In this document: one piece after another, positions 1 through 8,742 of the stretch | How positions within the stretch are numbered: position 1 is the first letter of the stretch | How the letters are laid out: each line of letters starts with the position of its first letter | Source: an uncultured Ilyobacter sp. | GTDB taxonomy: Bacteria > Fusobacteriota > Fusobacteriia > Fusobacteriales > Fusobacteriaceae | Assembly (NCBI RefSeq): GCF_963668515.1 | Contig: NZ_OY764864.1 | Location: 372,001 to 436,000, forward strand | Direction: 5' to 3' | DNA length: 64,000 nt | Translations under genes and position numbers: made by a program | The notes under the pieces: generated by a model | Databases searched by the model: none | Seen by the model: only the letters and a program-made list of their open reading frames with translations | What the model was told of the DNA's origin: nothing

Positions 1-231
1 TATGACGGAATAAAATATTTTGGATTTCCATTTTTTAATATAAAAAAATATATAGTTGAATTTAACGGCGGAGTGATGCTCACTTCAGAGGAAAACTTAA
101 TAAAACAAGGAACTTTGGATTTAGAAGAAGAGAGTTATTATAAAATTGATGATAAAAGAATCACACTGAAATACAAGGGGGATACAGATGGATATTTTGG
201 AGTTAAAAAGAGAACATTCTCAGCATATTGA
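1..231 (+). CDS. C-terminal part of an unrecognised protein (cut by window edge)
   Basis: An open frame runs from the first base to a TGA at 229-231, giving the last 76 residues of a protein whose start lies outside the window. The sequence is rich in aromatic and charged residues (near the edge: YFGFPFFNIKKYIVEF) and ends KKRTFSAY. It overlaps the first 44 bases of prfB in another frame, so the two are probably translationally coupled. I do not recognise the family; no motif, signal peptide or membrane segment is visible in this piece. Confidence 0.55.
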   Translation, partial: YDGIKYFGFPFFNIKKYIVEFNGGVMLTSEENLIKQGTLDLEEESYYKIDDKRITLKYKGDTDGYFGVKKRTFSAY

Positions 232-1286
232 GAAAATAGAAGAAATTAGGGGGTCTCTTTGACCTTGAAGGGAAAGAAAATAAGGTGAAAGAGTTAGAAA
301 AAGAGACTCTCAAAGAGGGATTCTGGAATGATAAAAGAGAAAGTGAAAAGCTCATAAAGGAGATGAACGCCCTTAAAGAAATTATAGGGGAATACCGTTC
401 TATCGAAAAACTTTCTGATGAAGTATCTGTTCTCCTTGAATTTGTAGAAATGGGCGAGGAGGAGTTTCTAGAGGAGCTAGAAACAAAGCATAAGGGACTG
501 GATAAAGTTATAGGGGCCTTTGATGTAAAGCTACTTTTAGACGGGGAATATGATGCCAATAATGCCATAGTTACCATTCACTCTGGTGCAGGAGGGACAG
601 AGGCCTGCGACTGGGCAGATATGCTCTATAGAATGTACTCTAGATGGTGCAATAACAAGGGGTATAAGATGACCGAGCTCGACTTTATGCCTGGAGAAAT
701 GGTGGGTATAAAATCTATAACCTTTCTGGTAGAAGGGACGAGGGCTTATGGATATATGAAAAATGAAAAGGGGATACACAGATTGGTAAGGATATCACCT
801 TTTGATGCCAATAAAAAGAGACACACCTCATTTGCTTCTGTAGACGTAATGCCAGAAGTAGACGAAACCATGGATATAGATATAAACACCGGAGACCTAA
901 AAATAGATACTTACCGAGCCAGTGGAGCCGGAGGACAGCACGTAAATACCACGGATTCTGCAGTCAGGATAACACATCTTCCTAGTGGCGTTGTGGTAAC
1001 CTGTCAGCGGGAGAGATCCCAACTTCAAAATAGAGAAACAGCCATGAAGTTACTGAGATCAAAACTTCTCGAACTAGAGATGAAAAAAAGAGAAGAGGAG
1101 CTTAAAAAAATCCAGGGGGAACAAAGTGATATAGGATGGGGAAGTCAGATAAGATCCTATGTATTCCAACCTTACACCCTAGTCAAGGATCACAGAACTC
1201 TTGTGGAATCTGGAAATATAAGAGCCGTAATGGACGGGGATATAGATGACTTTATCAACGGACATCTTAGATGGGTGAAAAGATAG
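188..1286 (+). CDS. prfB: Peptide chain release factor 2 (RF2), with programmed +1 frameshift
   Basis: RF2 recognises UGA and UAA codons and releases the finished peptide. The gene starts at ATG 188. After 24 codons an in-frame TGA (260-262) ends the first frame, and translation resumes one base downstream at GAC 261, giving about 365 residues in total, the usual RF2 length. The main frame shows the SPF tripeptide (VRISPFDANKKRHTSF) that reads the stop codon and the GGQ loop (ASGAGGQHVNTTDS) that acts in the peptidyl transferase centre. The start overlaps the 3' end of the upstream gene. A conventional start at GTG 285 would remove the N-terminal helices and is not believed. Certain identification. 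Confidence 0.97.
248..263 (+). promoter_or_regulatory. prfB: RF2 programmed +1 frameshift site
   Basis: The bases AGG GGG TCT CTT TGA C match the classic RF2 autoregulatory site: an internal Shine-Dalgarno-like AGGGGG (248-253), the slippery CTT at 257-259 and the TGA at 260-262 followed by C. When RF2 is scarce, the ribosome pauses at TGA and slips to read GAC, so RF2 controls its own level. Confidence 0.95.
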
Positions 1287-1352
1287 ATAAATTTTACATA
1301 AAATTATAAAAGTAAAAAATAATAAAAAGTAATTTTAGGAGGAATTAAAATA

Positions 1353-2864
1353 ATGGAAAAAAGAGTCAGAACTAGAATAGCCCCTTCTCCTACAGGAGAC
1401 CCACATGTGGGAACAGCGTATATAGGACTATTTAACTTAGCCTTTGCTAAAAAAAATGGTGGAGATTTCATACTTAGAATAGAGGATACAGATCAGGGAA
1501 GATCTACAAGGGAATCTGAAGAGATGATATTTGAAACATTGAAATGGCTAGGTATAAATTACAGCGAAGGTCCTGATGAAGGTGGAGACTTTGGTCCTTA
1601 CAGACAATCAGAGAGATTTCATCTTTATGGAGACTATGCAAGACAGCTAGTTGAAAAGGGAGAGGCTTATTATTGTTTCTGTACAAGAGATAGACTAGAT
1701 AAACTGAGAGAAAGACAAAAGGCCATGGGGAAAGCCCCGGGGTATGACGGACACTGCAGATCTTTATCAGAAGATGAGATCAAGGCAAAATTAGAGGCTG
1801 GAGAAGAGTATGTAATAAGACTTAAAATGCCTTATGAGGGAACTACTGTAATAAAAGACAGATTGAGAGGGGATGTAGTTTTTGAAAATGACAAAATCGA
1901 TGACCAGATTCTCCTTAAGGGTGACGGTTTCCCTACTTATCACTTGGCAAATGTAGTAGACGACTACCTCATGGAGATCACTCATGTAATCAGAGCAGAA
2001 GAGTGGATAGCATCTACTCCAAAACATATACAACTTTATAAGGCCTTTGGTTGGGAAACTCCGGAATTCATCCACATGCCATTACTTAGAAACTCAGACA
2101 GAACCAAGATATCTAAAAGAAAAAATCCAGTATCTCTAAACTGGTATAAAGAACAGGGATACCTAAAAGAGGGACTGATAAACTTCTTAGGATTGATGGG
2201 ATATTCTTTTGTAGACAAGAGAGAGATATTCACTATAGATGAATTCATAGAAAATTTTGATATAAACCAGGTATCTCTGGGCGGTCCGGTATTTGACCTT
2301 GTAAAGCTAGGGTGGGTAAATAACCAGCATATGAGAATGAAGGACTTAGACGAGCTTACTGAACTTGCCATCCCTTTCTTTAAAAAGCAAAACTACATAG
2401 GAGAAGAGGTTTCAGAGAAAGAATACAAGGCAGTAAAAAGAATAGTTGAAATCCTAAGAGAGGGGACACATTTTCTAAAGGAACTTGCCGAAGGTGCAGC
2501 TATCTATTATCATGATGACTATGAACTTCCTGTAGTTAATGAAGAGATGAACAAAAAAGAGAGAAAATCCATAGAAAGAATGCATAATGCTATAAATGAT
2601 GAGATTGGAAAGGCCTCTATCAAAAATTTCATGAGTAAGATAGAAAACAGTAAAGAGGATCTCACAGAGGAAGAAGCAAAGGCACTTCTAAATGAGACTC
2701 TAGAAGAGATAGGAGAGGGGCCCGGTAAGGTACTTATGCCTCTAAGAGTAGTAATCACTGGTCAGGCAAGAGGAGCTGAGCTGTATCAGGTGATATCTAT
2801 CATCGGAAGAGACAGAACTCTAGACAGAATAAATAACATGGTAAAAAAATATAATTTATTTTAA
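1353..2864 (+). CDS. gltX: Glutamate--tRNA ligase
   Basis: This 503-residue class I aminoacyl-tRNA synthetase charges tRNA(Glu) (and tRNA(Gln) if the organism lacks GlnRS) in the cytoplasm. The HIGH-type motif is seen near the N terminus ([13 protein letters not shown]) and the KMSKS-type loop as [11 protein letters not shown] around residue 250; the C-terminal half is the helical anticodon-binding cage. Length is normal for the family. ATG 1353 is preceded by a strong TAGGAGG at a good distance. It follows prfB by 66 bases on the same strand and ends just before a strong hairpin terminator. Confidence 0.96.
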   Translation: MEKRVRTRIAPSPTGDPHVGTAYIGLFNLAFAKKNGGDFILRIEDTDQGRSTRESEEMIFETLKWLGINYSEGPDEGGDFGPYRQSERFHLYGDYARQLVEKGEAYYCFCTRDRLDKLRERQKAMGKAPGYDGHCRSLSEDEIKAKLEAGEEYVIRLKMPYEGTTVIKDRLRGDVVFENDKIDDQILLKGDGFPTYHLANVVDDYLMEITHVIRAEEWIASTPKHIQLYKAFGWETPEFIHMPLLRNSDRTKISKRKNPVSLNWYKEQGYLKEGLINFLGLMGYSFVDKREIFTIDEFIENFDINQVSLGGPVFDLVKLGWVNNQHMRMKDLDELTELAIPFFKKQNYIGEEVSEKEYKAVKRIVEILREGTHFLKELAEGAAIYYHDDYELPVVNEEMNKKERKSIERMHNAINDEIGKASIKNFMSKIENSKEDLTEEEAKALLNETLEEIGEGPGKVLMPLRVVITGQARGAELYQVISIIGRDRTLDRINNMVKKYNLF

Positions 2865-2870
2865 TAAAAA

Positions 2871-2902
2871 AAAGCTAGGCGATATATATGCCTAGCTTTT
2901 TT
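2871..2902. terminator. Bidirectional intrinsic terminator after gltX
   Basis: A perfect 10-bp stem (AAAGCTAGGC / GCCTAGCTTT) with a 9-base AT-rich loop is followed by a T run on the plus strand and preceded by an A run, which is a T run on the minus strand. It separates gltX from the converging EamA transporter gene and can serve both. Confidence 0.9.
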
Positions 2903-2915
2903 AGTATCTATATAA

Positions 2916-3842
2916 TTATTTGGAAACATTTTTGCTTTTTAATGTGATTATGACTCCAGAGATGATCATTGCAGCTGCGATGATTTTCTGAACTGTAATC
3001 TTTTCCCCTAAAATAAAATAAGCCATTATCATTGAAAAAAGTGGAATAAGATTTATATACAAAGAGGTCTTTGAAGGTCCGATCCTCTTCACTGAAACCT
3101 GTTGGAGCATATAGGCTATAACAGAGGCAAAAGTCGCCATATATAAAAGGCTTCCCCAGCCTTTTAGTGTAACTGCTCCCATGTAAGAGGCTGGGTTTTC
3201 GATTATTACAGCAGGGAGAAGAATCAAGACACAAAATAGAAAAACATATGCCGTAAGCTTCATAGGGGGAATCCTGCTTAATACATTTTTTAGAAGTATG
3301 AAATAGCAGGAGAAAGACAATACCGCTATTAGCATATAGAGGTCTCCGATGTTAAAATTCATATTCTTTAATACTTCATATGACCCGTTGGTAACTATAA
3401 TGGCAACTCCTATAAAGGATATGACTATACCAAAGGCAGCTTTTAAGGAGATCCTTTCCTTTAGAAAAATCGTTGCTAGAACTGTTGTCATTATGGGATT
3501 CGAAGCTGCAATAAGAGATGTATTTACACTAGATGTATACTTTAGTGCAGTGAAAAAAAACAGGTGATAACCTACCATCCCAAGAAGAGACAGTACTATC
3601 ACATGAGGTATCTCTGATTTGGATATTTTTAGGTCTTCTCCTCTGAAATACATTATCAGGAAGAGTATCATACTTGCAATTAAAAATCTGAAAAATGTAA
3701 GGGAGAAAACAGGAAACTCCATTATGGAAAATTTCCCGGCAATAAAGGCTCCGGAAAAAAATATAGAGGATATCACCATTATATTTTTATCTAGAATTGA
3801 TTTTATTGATCCTAGGCATGTACTGTTATTATTTTCTTTCAT
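2916..3842 (-). CDS. EamA-family (drug/metabolite transporter) membrane exporter
   Basis: The 308-residue protein has about ten hydrophobic segments in two halves, as in the DMT/EamA superfamily (RhaT, YdcZ and amino-acid exporters). It starts MKENNNSTCLGSIKSILDKN, followed by the first membrane helix (VISSIFFSGAFIAGKFSI), and carries the typical second-half signature ending PLFSMIMAYFILGEKITVQK. It probably exports a small metabolite or amino acid across the inner membrane; the substrate cannot be told. The start at 3842 has an AGGAGG eight bases upstream on the minus strand. It is divergent from the two-component genes and convergent with gltX. Confidence 0.88.
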   Translation of the reverse strand: MKENNNSTCLGSIKSILDKNIMVISSIFFSGAFIAGKFSIMEFPVFSLTFFRFLIASMILFLIMYFRGEDLKISKSEIPHVIVLSLLGMVGYHLFFFTALKYTSSVNTSLIAASNPIMTTVLATIFLKERISLKAAFGIVISFIGVAIIVTNGSYEVLKNMNFNIGDLYMLIAVLSFSCYFILLKNVLSRIPPMKLTAYVFLFCVLILLPAVIIENPASYMGAVTLKGWGSLLYMATFASVIAYMLQQVSVKRIGPSKTSLYINLIPLFSMIMAYFILGEKITVQKIIAAAMIISGVIITLKSKNVSK

Positions 3843-4197
3843 AAATGGTGCCTCCTGAGAATTAAAAAATTATTTTGTTCTTATTTATGAGGTGAAAAGC
3901 CTATAAAGTAATTAAAATATGACATATTATTCTACAACACTTGATAGAGAAATGTCCATATGAAATTAAAAAGTGAAATCGAGCTAACAAAGAAAATTCT
4001 ATTTTCTAGGAAGAAAGCTCTTGAAAATTCTAACTTTTTTATAATGTTATTTTTTTAACAAACTTTAGTTAATTAGATAAAGATATAAAAATTTGATTAA
4101 ATTGAAATAAACTCCCCTATATTATAGTATTATAAATATAGGATAGTTTACTGTGTTTATAAAAAAACAAAGAAGTTCTTGTTTGTTTTGGTTTTTT
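3843..4197. other. Non-coding gap with a terminator-like hairpin at 4164-4197
   Basis: No open frame of note lies here. The stretch is very AT-rich. At its end AAAACAAAGAA (4164-4174) can pair with TTGTTTGTTTT (4179-4189) around a GTTC loop, followed by GG and six T, which looks like an intrinsic terminator on the plus strand. No gene feeds it; it may end a short transcript or be a relic of a lost gene. Confidence 0.35.
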
Positions 4198-4738
4198 AAT
4201 TCAAGTTGATTTTTTATTTCATGTTAAAGTATTGAATTTATCGGGATTCGTTACTTTTCTCTTGAAAGAAAAGTAACCAAAAGTTCAAGAATTTTCAAAT
4301 GTCTAGGAAGTAGATATTTCTTTTATCGCCTTTGTAAGCTACAGTCCTCGGTTCCCTGTGGAACTTATTCTGTAGGACGGCTGAGTGCAGGTTCTTTCCT
4401 GTATAAGCCCTGCAACTTGAAAATTCAAAAAATATAAAACCGTATGATCTCTCTATAAGAAATAAGCGCAAAGGTTTATCAAAGTTCACTCACCCAAAAA
4501 GGGTTTTTAAGTTTTTGGCCATTGATAAAATAAGCGTTAAGAATAACCGCAGTGAAATCCTTAGAAAAAATCGACTGTCTGAGCGCAGCAAGTTTCGAGT
4601 TTTTCTTGGATTTTCAAGGTTGTTTAGCTTATTTTTCACAGGCCTTGATTTTTGGTTACTTTTCATCAAGGAAAAGTAACGGAACTTTGGATAAAGTCAG
4701 TAATTTATAAGGAAATATTTAAACTAGAAACTTAATTT
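4198..4738. repeat. MITE-like dispersed repeat, copy A
   Basis: Shares its left end (AAGTTG... then TTAAAGTATTGAATTTATC) and much internal sequence with the copy at 7957-8481 and parts of those at 33441-33770 and 63735-64000. Internal hairpins of the type GTTACTTTTC...GAAAAGTAAC lie near both ends (about 4249-4277 and 4651-4674). The right end (CTAGAAACTT, 4724-4733) is a degenerate inverted copy of the left end. No transposase is encoded, so it is non-autonomous. It ends about 45 bases before the truncated sensor kinase gene. Confidence 0.7.
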
Positions 4739-4785
4739 TTTTAATAAATTTAATTTTAAAATTCATGCAGAGGAGGTGCCTGTCT

Positions 4786-5709
4786 GTGGAAAAAGAATTA
4801 ATCCTTGAAAATATAAAAGAGGGGCTGATAGCCTTGAACTCAAATGATGAAATAGAGTATATGAATAAAAGTGCCCTTTATATATTGAGGGACAATGACA
4901 GGGAAAAAGTCGGCAAGGCTCTCATAAACTTTGCAAAAAAGAGAATTCCATATTACAACAGAGAATTTATATTGTGCAATAAAAGAATTTTTATAAATCT
5001 CGTACCGGTAATAAAAGAGGAATGTTATATGGGGTCGGTAATAACTTTTGTAGACCAAAATGAAATGAACAGCATAGCTAGAGAGATAACTGGTATAGAT
5101 CAGGTAATAAACAGCCTGAGAGCCAGTGTCCATGAATTTAAAAATAAGCTTCATGTGGTCATGGGGTTTATTCAGATGAAGGAGTACAAAGAAGCAAAAG
5201 ACTATATAATGAAGCTTCAGCAAGAGGAAAACAAGAATTTTTCATTGGTAAGTGCAGTTGAAGATCACTATATAAATGCTGTCTTACTTTCTAAGGGAAG
5301 TATTGCCAGGGAAAAGAGGATAGATTTCAAGATTGAAAACGCCTCTAACCTACGAGAAAAACACGGGGGAATATCAAGTGATGACCTAGTTGTAATAGTT
5401 GGGAATCTTGTAGATAATGCATTTGAGGCCTGTATGATATTTGAAGAGTCTGAAAACCAGGTGAAGATAATGTTGGATGAGGATGAGTCTAGAATCCGTA
5501 TAGAGGTCTTTGATAACGGAATAGAGATTTCTGACGATATGAAAAAAAGTATATTTAAAAGAGGGATTAGCACAAAAGGTAAAGGAAGAGGTTCGGGTCT
5601 TAGTCTTGTAAAGGACAAGGTCGGGTTATATAATGGGTATGTAAAAGTTGTAGAGGAAAAAGATGGGAAAAGATTTGTAGTAGAGCTGTCAAAGGAAGGT
5701 GAGATGTGA
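4786..5709 (+). CDS. DcuS/CitA-type sensor histidine kinase lacking its sensor and membrane region
   Basis: The protein begins at the PAS domain (KELILENIKEGLIALNSND), then has the phospho-acceptor helix HEFKNKLHVVMGFIQM typical of DcuS/CitA kinases (the His is near residue 120), the N box LVDNAFEA and the G boxes ending GRGSGLSLVKDK. Family members are usually about 530 residues, with two membrane helices and a periplasmic ligand domain before the PAS; here only 307 residues remain and an in-frame stop lies at 4720. GTG 4786 is preferred over ATG 4765 because AGGAGG sits at 4770-4775, nine or so bases before the GTG. It overlaps the response regulator by four bases. Confidence 0.85.
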   Translation: MEKELILENIKEGLIALNSNDEIEYMNKSALYILRDNDREKVGKALINFAKKRIPYYNREFILCNKRIFINLVPVIKEECYMGSVITFVDQNEMNSIAREITGIDQVINSLRASVHEFKNKLHVVMGFIQMKEYKEAKDYIMKLQQEENKNFSLVSAVEDHYINAVLLSKGSIAREKRIDFKIENASNLREKHGGISSDDLVVIVGNLVDNAFEACMIFEESENQVKIMLDEDESRIRIEVFDNGIEISDDMKKSIFKRGISTKGKGRGSGLSLVKDKVGLYNGYVKVVEEKDGKRFVVELSKEGEM

Positions 5710-6377
5710 AAAAAGTTTTGATAGTTGAAGATGACCCCATGGTAGCTATGATAAATAAAAAATATGTAGATTCATTTGAGGGGTTTGGTGTAACTGGGTG
5801 TGTCAGTAAAAGAGAGGATTTTTTTGACATTCTGTCTAACAAGGATGTGGACCTAATAATAATGGATGTATATATGCCAGGTAAAAGCGGGCTAGAACTC
5901 TTGAAAGAGATGAGGGAACTTGGGTATACAACAGATGTAGTAATGGTAACTGCGGCAAACAGCGTAAAAGAGGTAAAAAAGGCCTTTGCCTACGGGGTGG
6001 TGGATTACCTTATAAAACCCTTTGAATTTGAGAGACTGAAAGAAGCCCTTGAAAAGTATGAGGCAAGGTCAGTTGTTTTTTCCGAAAAAGAAAATTTTCA
6101 GCAAAATGAGATAGATAAACTTTATACCAGTGAGAGTATAGAGGAGGAACTTCCCAAGGGGATACAAAGTAAGACTTTAAATAAAATAATAATCCTTATG
6201 GAAAATGAGGAAAAAGAAAAGGTTTGGACAATAAAGGAACTATCGGAAAAACTCATGATAAGCGGAGTTACCATAAAAAAATATTTAGATTTCCTTGAAA
6301 AAAATGAAAGAATAAGAGCTAGTGTGTTTCACGGACAAAGAGGCAGGCCTGAATATAGATATAGGCTGATGGGGTAG
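5706..6377 (+). CDS. CitB/DcuR-family response regulator
   Basis: A 223-residue two-component regulator. The receiver domain fills residues 1-120, with the acidic pair EDD at the start, the phospho-acceptor Asp in IIMDVYMPG, the conserved Thr in VTAAN and the Lys in YLIKPFEF. The C-terminal part holds a helix-turn-helix of the CitB/DcuR type (WTIKELSEKLMISGVTIKKY). GTG at 5706 overlaps the kinase stop (GTGA), so the two are translationally coupled and form a cognate pair. In relatives such pairs control citrate, fumarate or malate uptake, but no such transporter lies nearby. Confidence 0.92.
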   Translation: MKKVLIVEDDPMVAMINKKYVDSFEGFGVTGCVSKREDFFDILSNKDVDLIIMDVYMPGKSGLELLKEMRELGYTTDVVMVTAANSVKEVKKAFAYGVVDYLIKPFEFERLKEALEKYEARSVVFSEKENFQQNEIDKLYTSESIEEELPKGIQSKTLNKIIILMENEEKEKVWTIKELSEKLMISGVTIKKYLDFLEKNERIRASVFHGQRGRPEYRYRLMG

Positions 6378-6446
6378 AAGATACCAGAGATCAATGAAGA
6401 GTATAGAGGTATAAGCTGAAATAGGATGGATATAGGAGGTAAAGAA

Positions 6447-7439
6447 ATGGAAAAGTTTAGAGCCGTAAGGATATTTGAGGAAGATGGTAAATTTGTAAAA
6501 AAGCTAGTTGAAAGAGATATAGCAGAGCTTCCTGAGGGTGAAGTTTTAATAAAAGTAAAATACTCATCACTAAACTACAAAGATGCTCTTTCATGCATTG
6601 GAAATAAGGGTATAACTAGAAAATTTCCGCATACGCCAGGAATAGATGCAGCAGGAATAGTTGCAGACTCTAAATCAGAAGAGTTTAAAAAAGGGGATGA
6701 AGTTCTAGCTATAGGTTATGATCTAGGTATGAACACAGACGGAGGCTTTGGAGAATATATAAGAGTTCCTGCAGACTGGGTTGTGAAAAGGCCTGAAAAA
6801 TTAAGTCTAAAGGAAGCTATGATATACGGAACTGCAGGTTATACAGCTGGTCAGTCAGTATACGAACTTGTTACTTCTGGAGTGAAACCTGAAGACGGAG
6901 AGATCCTGATAAGTGGAGCTACAGGAGGTGTGGGAAGTCATTCAGTGAGATTTTTATCAAAACTCGGCTATGACGTGGTGGCCGTTGTGAACAGTGAAGA
7001 TGAGGAAAAGACAGCCCTTGCCATGGGAGCAAAGAGAGTCATATCAAGGGAAGAGGCTGTGGATAACAGTGGTAAGGCTCTCCTCAGTCAAAAATGGGCA
7101 GGTGCAATAGACACTGTTGGTGGTGCTACACTTTCTACTATGGTGAGATCGATAAAATTTGGAGGGACAGTAACTACCTGCGGAAATGTCACAGGGGCCG
7201 AGATGCCTGGAATAACTGTGTTTCCATTTATCTTGAGGGCCATAAAGCTTATCGGAATAGCTTCTGCTTACTCATCTAAAGAGAGAAGGAGAATAGTATG
7301 GGAAAAACTGGCAGATGAGTGGAAAAGTGATAAACTTCAAATGGGAATCAAAGAAGTTGGCATCGATGGAATACTTCAAGAGGTGGACAACATGCTCGAT
7401 GCAAAACTTGTGGGGAGAGTAATATTAGTCCATGAATAA
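6447..7439 (+). CDS. YhdH/AcuI-type NADPH oxidoreductase (acrylyl-CoA reductase-like)
   Basis: A 330-residue zinc-free medium-chain dehydrogenase. The N-terminal GroES-like fold contains SSLNYKDALSCIGNKG and the Rossmann part carries the dinucleotide motif SGATGGVGSHSVRF near residue 155. YhdH/AcuI proteins reduce acrylyl-CoA to propionyl-CoA or act as quinone reductases; fermentative propionate metabolism would fit but is inference. Start: ATG 6447 has TAGGAGGT just upstream, whereas ATG 6426 would place that ribosome binding site inside the gene. It ends in a strong terminator, and may be co-transcribed with the two-component genes, 69 bases upstream. Confidence 0.9.
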   Translation: MEKFRAVRIFEEDGKFVKKLVERDIAELPEGEVLIKVKYSSLNYKDALSCIGNKGITRKFPHTPGIDAAGIVADSKSEEFKKGDEVLAIGYDLGMNTDGGFGEYIRVPADWVVKRPEKLSLKEAMIYGTAGYTAGQSVYELVTSGVKPEDGEILISGATGGVGSHSVRFLSKLGYDVVAVVNSEDEEKTALAMGAKRVISREEAVDNSGKALLSQKWAGAIDTVGGATLSTMVRSIKFGGTVTTCGNVTGAEMPGITVFPFILRAIKLIGIASAYSSKERRRIVWEKLADEWKSDKLQMGIKEVGIDGILQEVDNMLDAKLVGRVILVHE

Positions 7440-7446
7440 TCAAAAG

Positions 7447-7487
7447 AGGTCTCTATGAATGTAATATTTCATAGAGACCTTTTTTTA
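7447..7487 (+). terminator. Intrinsic terminator after the oxidoreductase gene
   Basis: A 13-bp stem starting AGGTCTCTATGAA (7447-7459) pairs with TTCATAGAGACCT (7468-7480) and is followed by seven T. The following pseudogene is on the other strand and its remnant ends right beside this hairpin. Confidence 0.93.
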
Positions 7488-7493
7488 AGTAAA

Positions 7494-7918
7494 TTACTGA
7501 ATTTCTCTAAAGGGATCTGTTTTCCTAAAATTGGAGGAAAGAATGTTTCCCACTGTTTTTATCAGCTTGTCTCCGCCAGTTATACCAAGTTTATTATTGA
7601 TATGAGCAAGATTTGGTATATCCATAAGGCATATAGAGATAGGTCTGCCTTTGCCGTTCTCTTTTTTTAGTCTCATAAATTCAGATGTGAGAGGGAGTGA
7701 AAGCAATAAAAAAAGCAGGGATCTCAGTGTTCCAAAGAATACCCGGATAAGATGTGAGATGGTGATGTCTGCCCCTACAAAATACGGGGTGCCGTCTGCT
7801 GAAACCTGGGAGAGATAAGTAATCGGTGGGTTGGGGAGATGTAAATTAAAAAGCCTAAAAGGGCTAAAAGTATAGGGGAACGGAGTTTTTTGAAAAATGA
7901 GATATGATCTTTTTTCAT
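7494..7918 (-). pseudogene. Broken diguanylate cyclase (GGDEF) gene
   Basis: Read on the minus strand, ATG 7918 begins MKKDHISFFKKLRSPILL with a membrane helix (ALLGFLIYISPTH). A frameshift near 7815-7825 moves the reading into the frame ITYLSQVSADGTPYFVGAD, a second hydrophobic stretch (FFGTLRSLLFLLLSLPLTS), then the start of a GGDEF domain (CLMDIPNLAHINNKLGITGG). The frame stops at 7494 after REIQ, before the GGDEF loop itself. So the gene has both a frameshift and a lost 3' half. A functional c-di-GMP synthase cannot be made. Confidence 0.72.
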
Positions 7919-7956
7919 AATCAAGCTTCCTTACATATACTAAAATTCAATTAAAT

Positions 7957-8481
7957 AACCTAAGTTGCTACCTTTATTAAATTAAAGTATTGAATTTATC
8001 GGGATTCGTTACTTTTCTCTTGAAAGAAGTTTAAGGAAACTCTGGAAAATTTTCCAGAGTCGAGAGATATAGTTACAGAAATCTGTTCCTTATCTCTCAG
8101 AAAAGTTCAAGAATTTTCAAATGTCTAGGAAGTATATATTTCTTTTGACGCCTTTGTGAGCTACAGTCCTCGGTTCCCTGCTCATCCACTGGATAAGGTG
8201 TTTCATAGTCGCTATCGCTCCTTGAACTCCCTTAACTTATTCCGTATGACGGCTGAGTGCGGCTCTTTCCTGTATAAGCCCTGCGACTTGAAAATTCAAA
8301 AAATCTTCTCTATGAAACTCTTCTCCTGTCTCTGTGTCTTCTGTGACTAAAAGCTTTTGTCCTTATTCGTGTTAATTTCCCTATCTTTTATTAGTGTCCA
8401 TTCGTGACAAAATCTTTTGATTTTAATATTCAGATAAATTCAGTAATTTATAATAATTTTTTTTAAGTAGCAACTTGGGTT
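7957..8481. repeat. MITE-like dispersed repeat, copy B (best preserved ends)
   Basis: The element begins AACCTAAGTTGCTAC (7957-7971) and ends GTAGCAACTTGGGTT (8467-8481), a near-perfect 15-bp terminal inverted repeat. The 7-mer TTAAATA occurs at both junctions (7951-7957 and 8480-8486), which could be a target-site duplication overlapping the ends. Inside are segments shared with copy A and, near 8345-8425, a reversed CACGAAT-type element (ATTAGTGTCCATTCGTGACA). No protein is encoded; the open frame at 8156-8350 lies in the shared repeat sequence. Confidence 0.75.
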
Positions 8482-8653
8482 AAATATACAACAGCTTTAC
8501 GTAATGGTATACACTAACACAAAAAAAACTTTAAAAGACACATGTTTTTCAAGCTATATAAAAAAGGTTAAAGTCTGATAGGGGTATTTATTTTTTAAAG
8601 AGTCTAAGGGGGATTTCATTGAAGGGTTATAAAAGGCTTTATTATGACTTACA

Positions 8654-8682
8654 TTGAAAAATATAGGCTGATATGATATAAT
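8654..8682 (+). promoter_or_regulatory. Sigma-70-type promoter before dus-mutS
   Basis: TTGAAA (8654-8659) and TATAAT (8677-8682) are separated by 17 bases, an almost perfect housekeeping promoter, 60 bases before the dus start. It probably drives the long dus-mutS-lpt-alaS block. Confidence 0.8.
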
Positions 8683-8742
8683 TTTTTGATTGATAAAAGT
8701 TGTATTCTTTGAACTGGATTCAAAGTTTTTTGGGGGTAAATA

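Noticed and set aside
4110..4197. Possible small RNA (promoter-like boxes near 4100 and a terminator hairpin)
   Set aside because: No -35/-10 pair with good spacing and no conserved core; kept only as a hairpin in a non-coding gap.
8156..8350. 64-residue open frame in copy B
   Set aside because: Lies in the MITE-like repeat and is not kept open in copy A.
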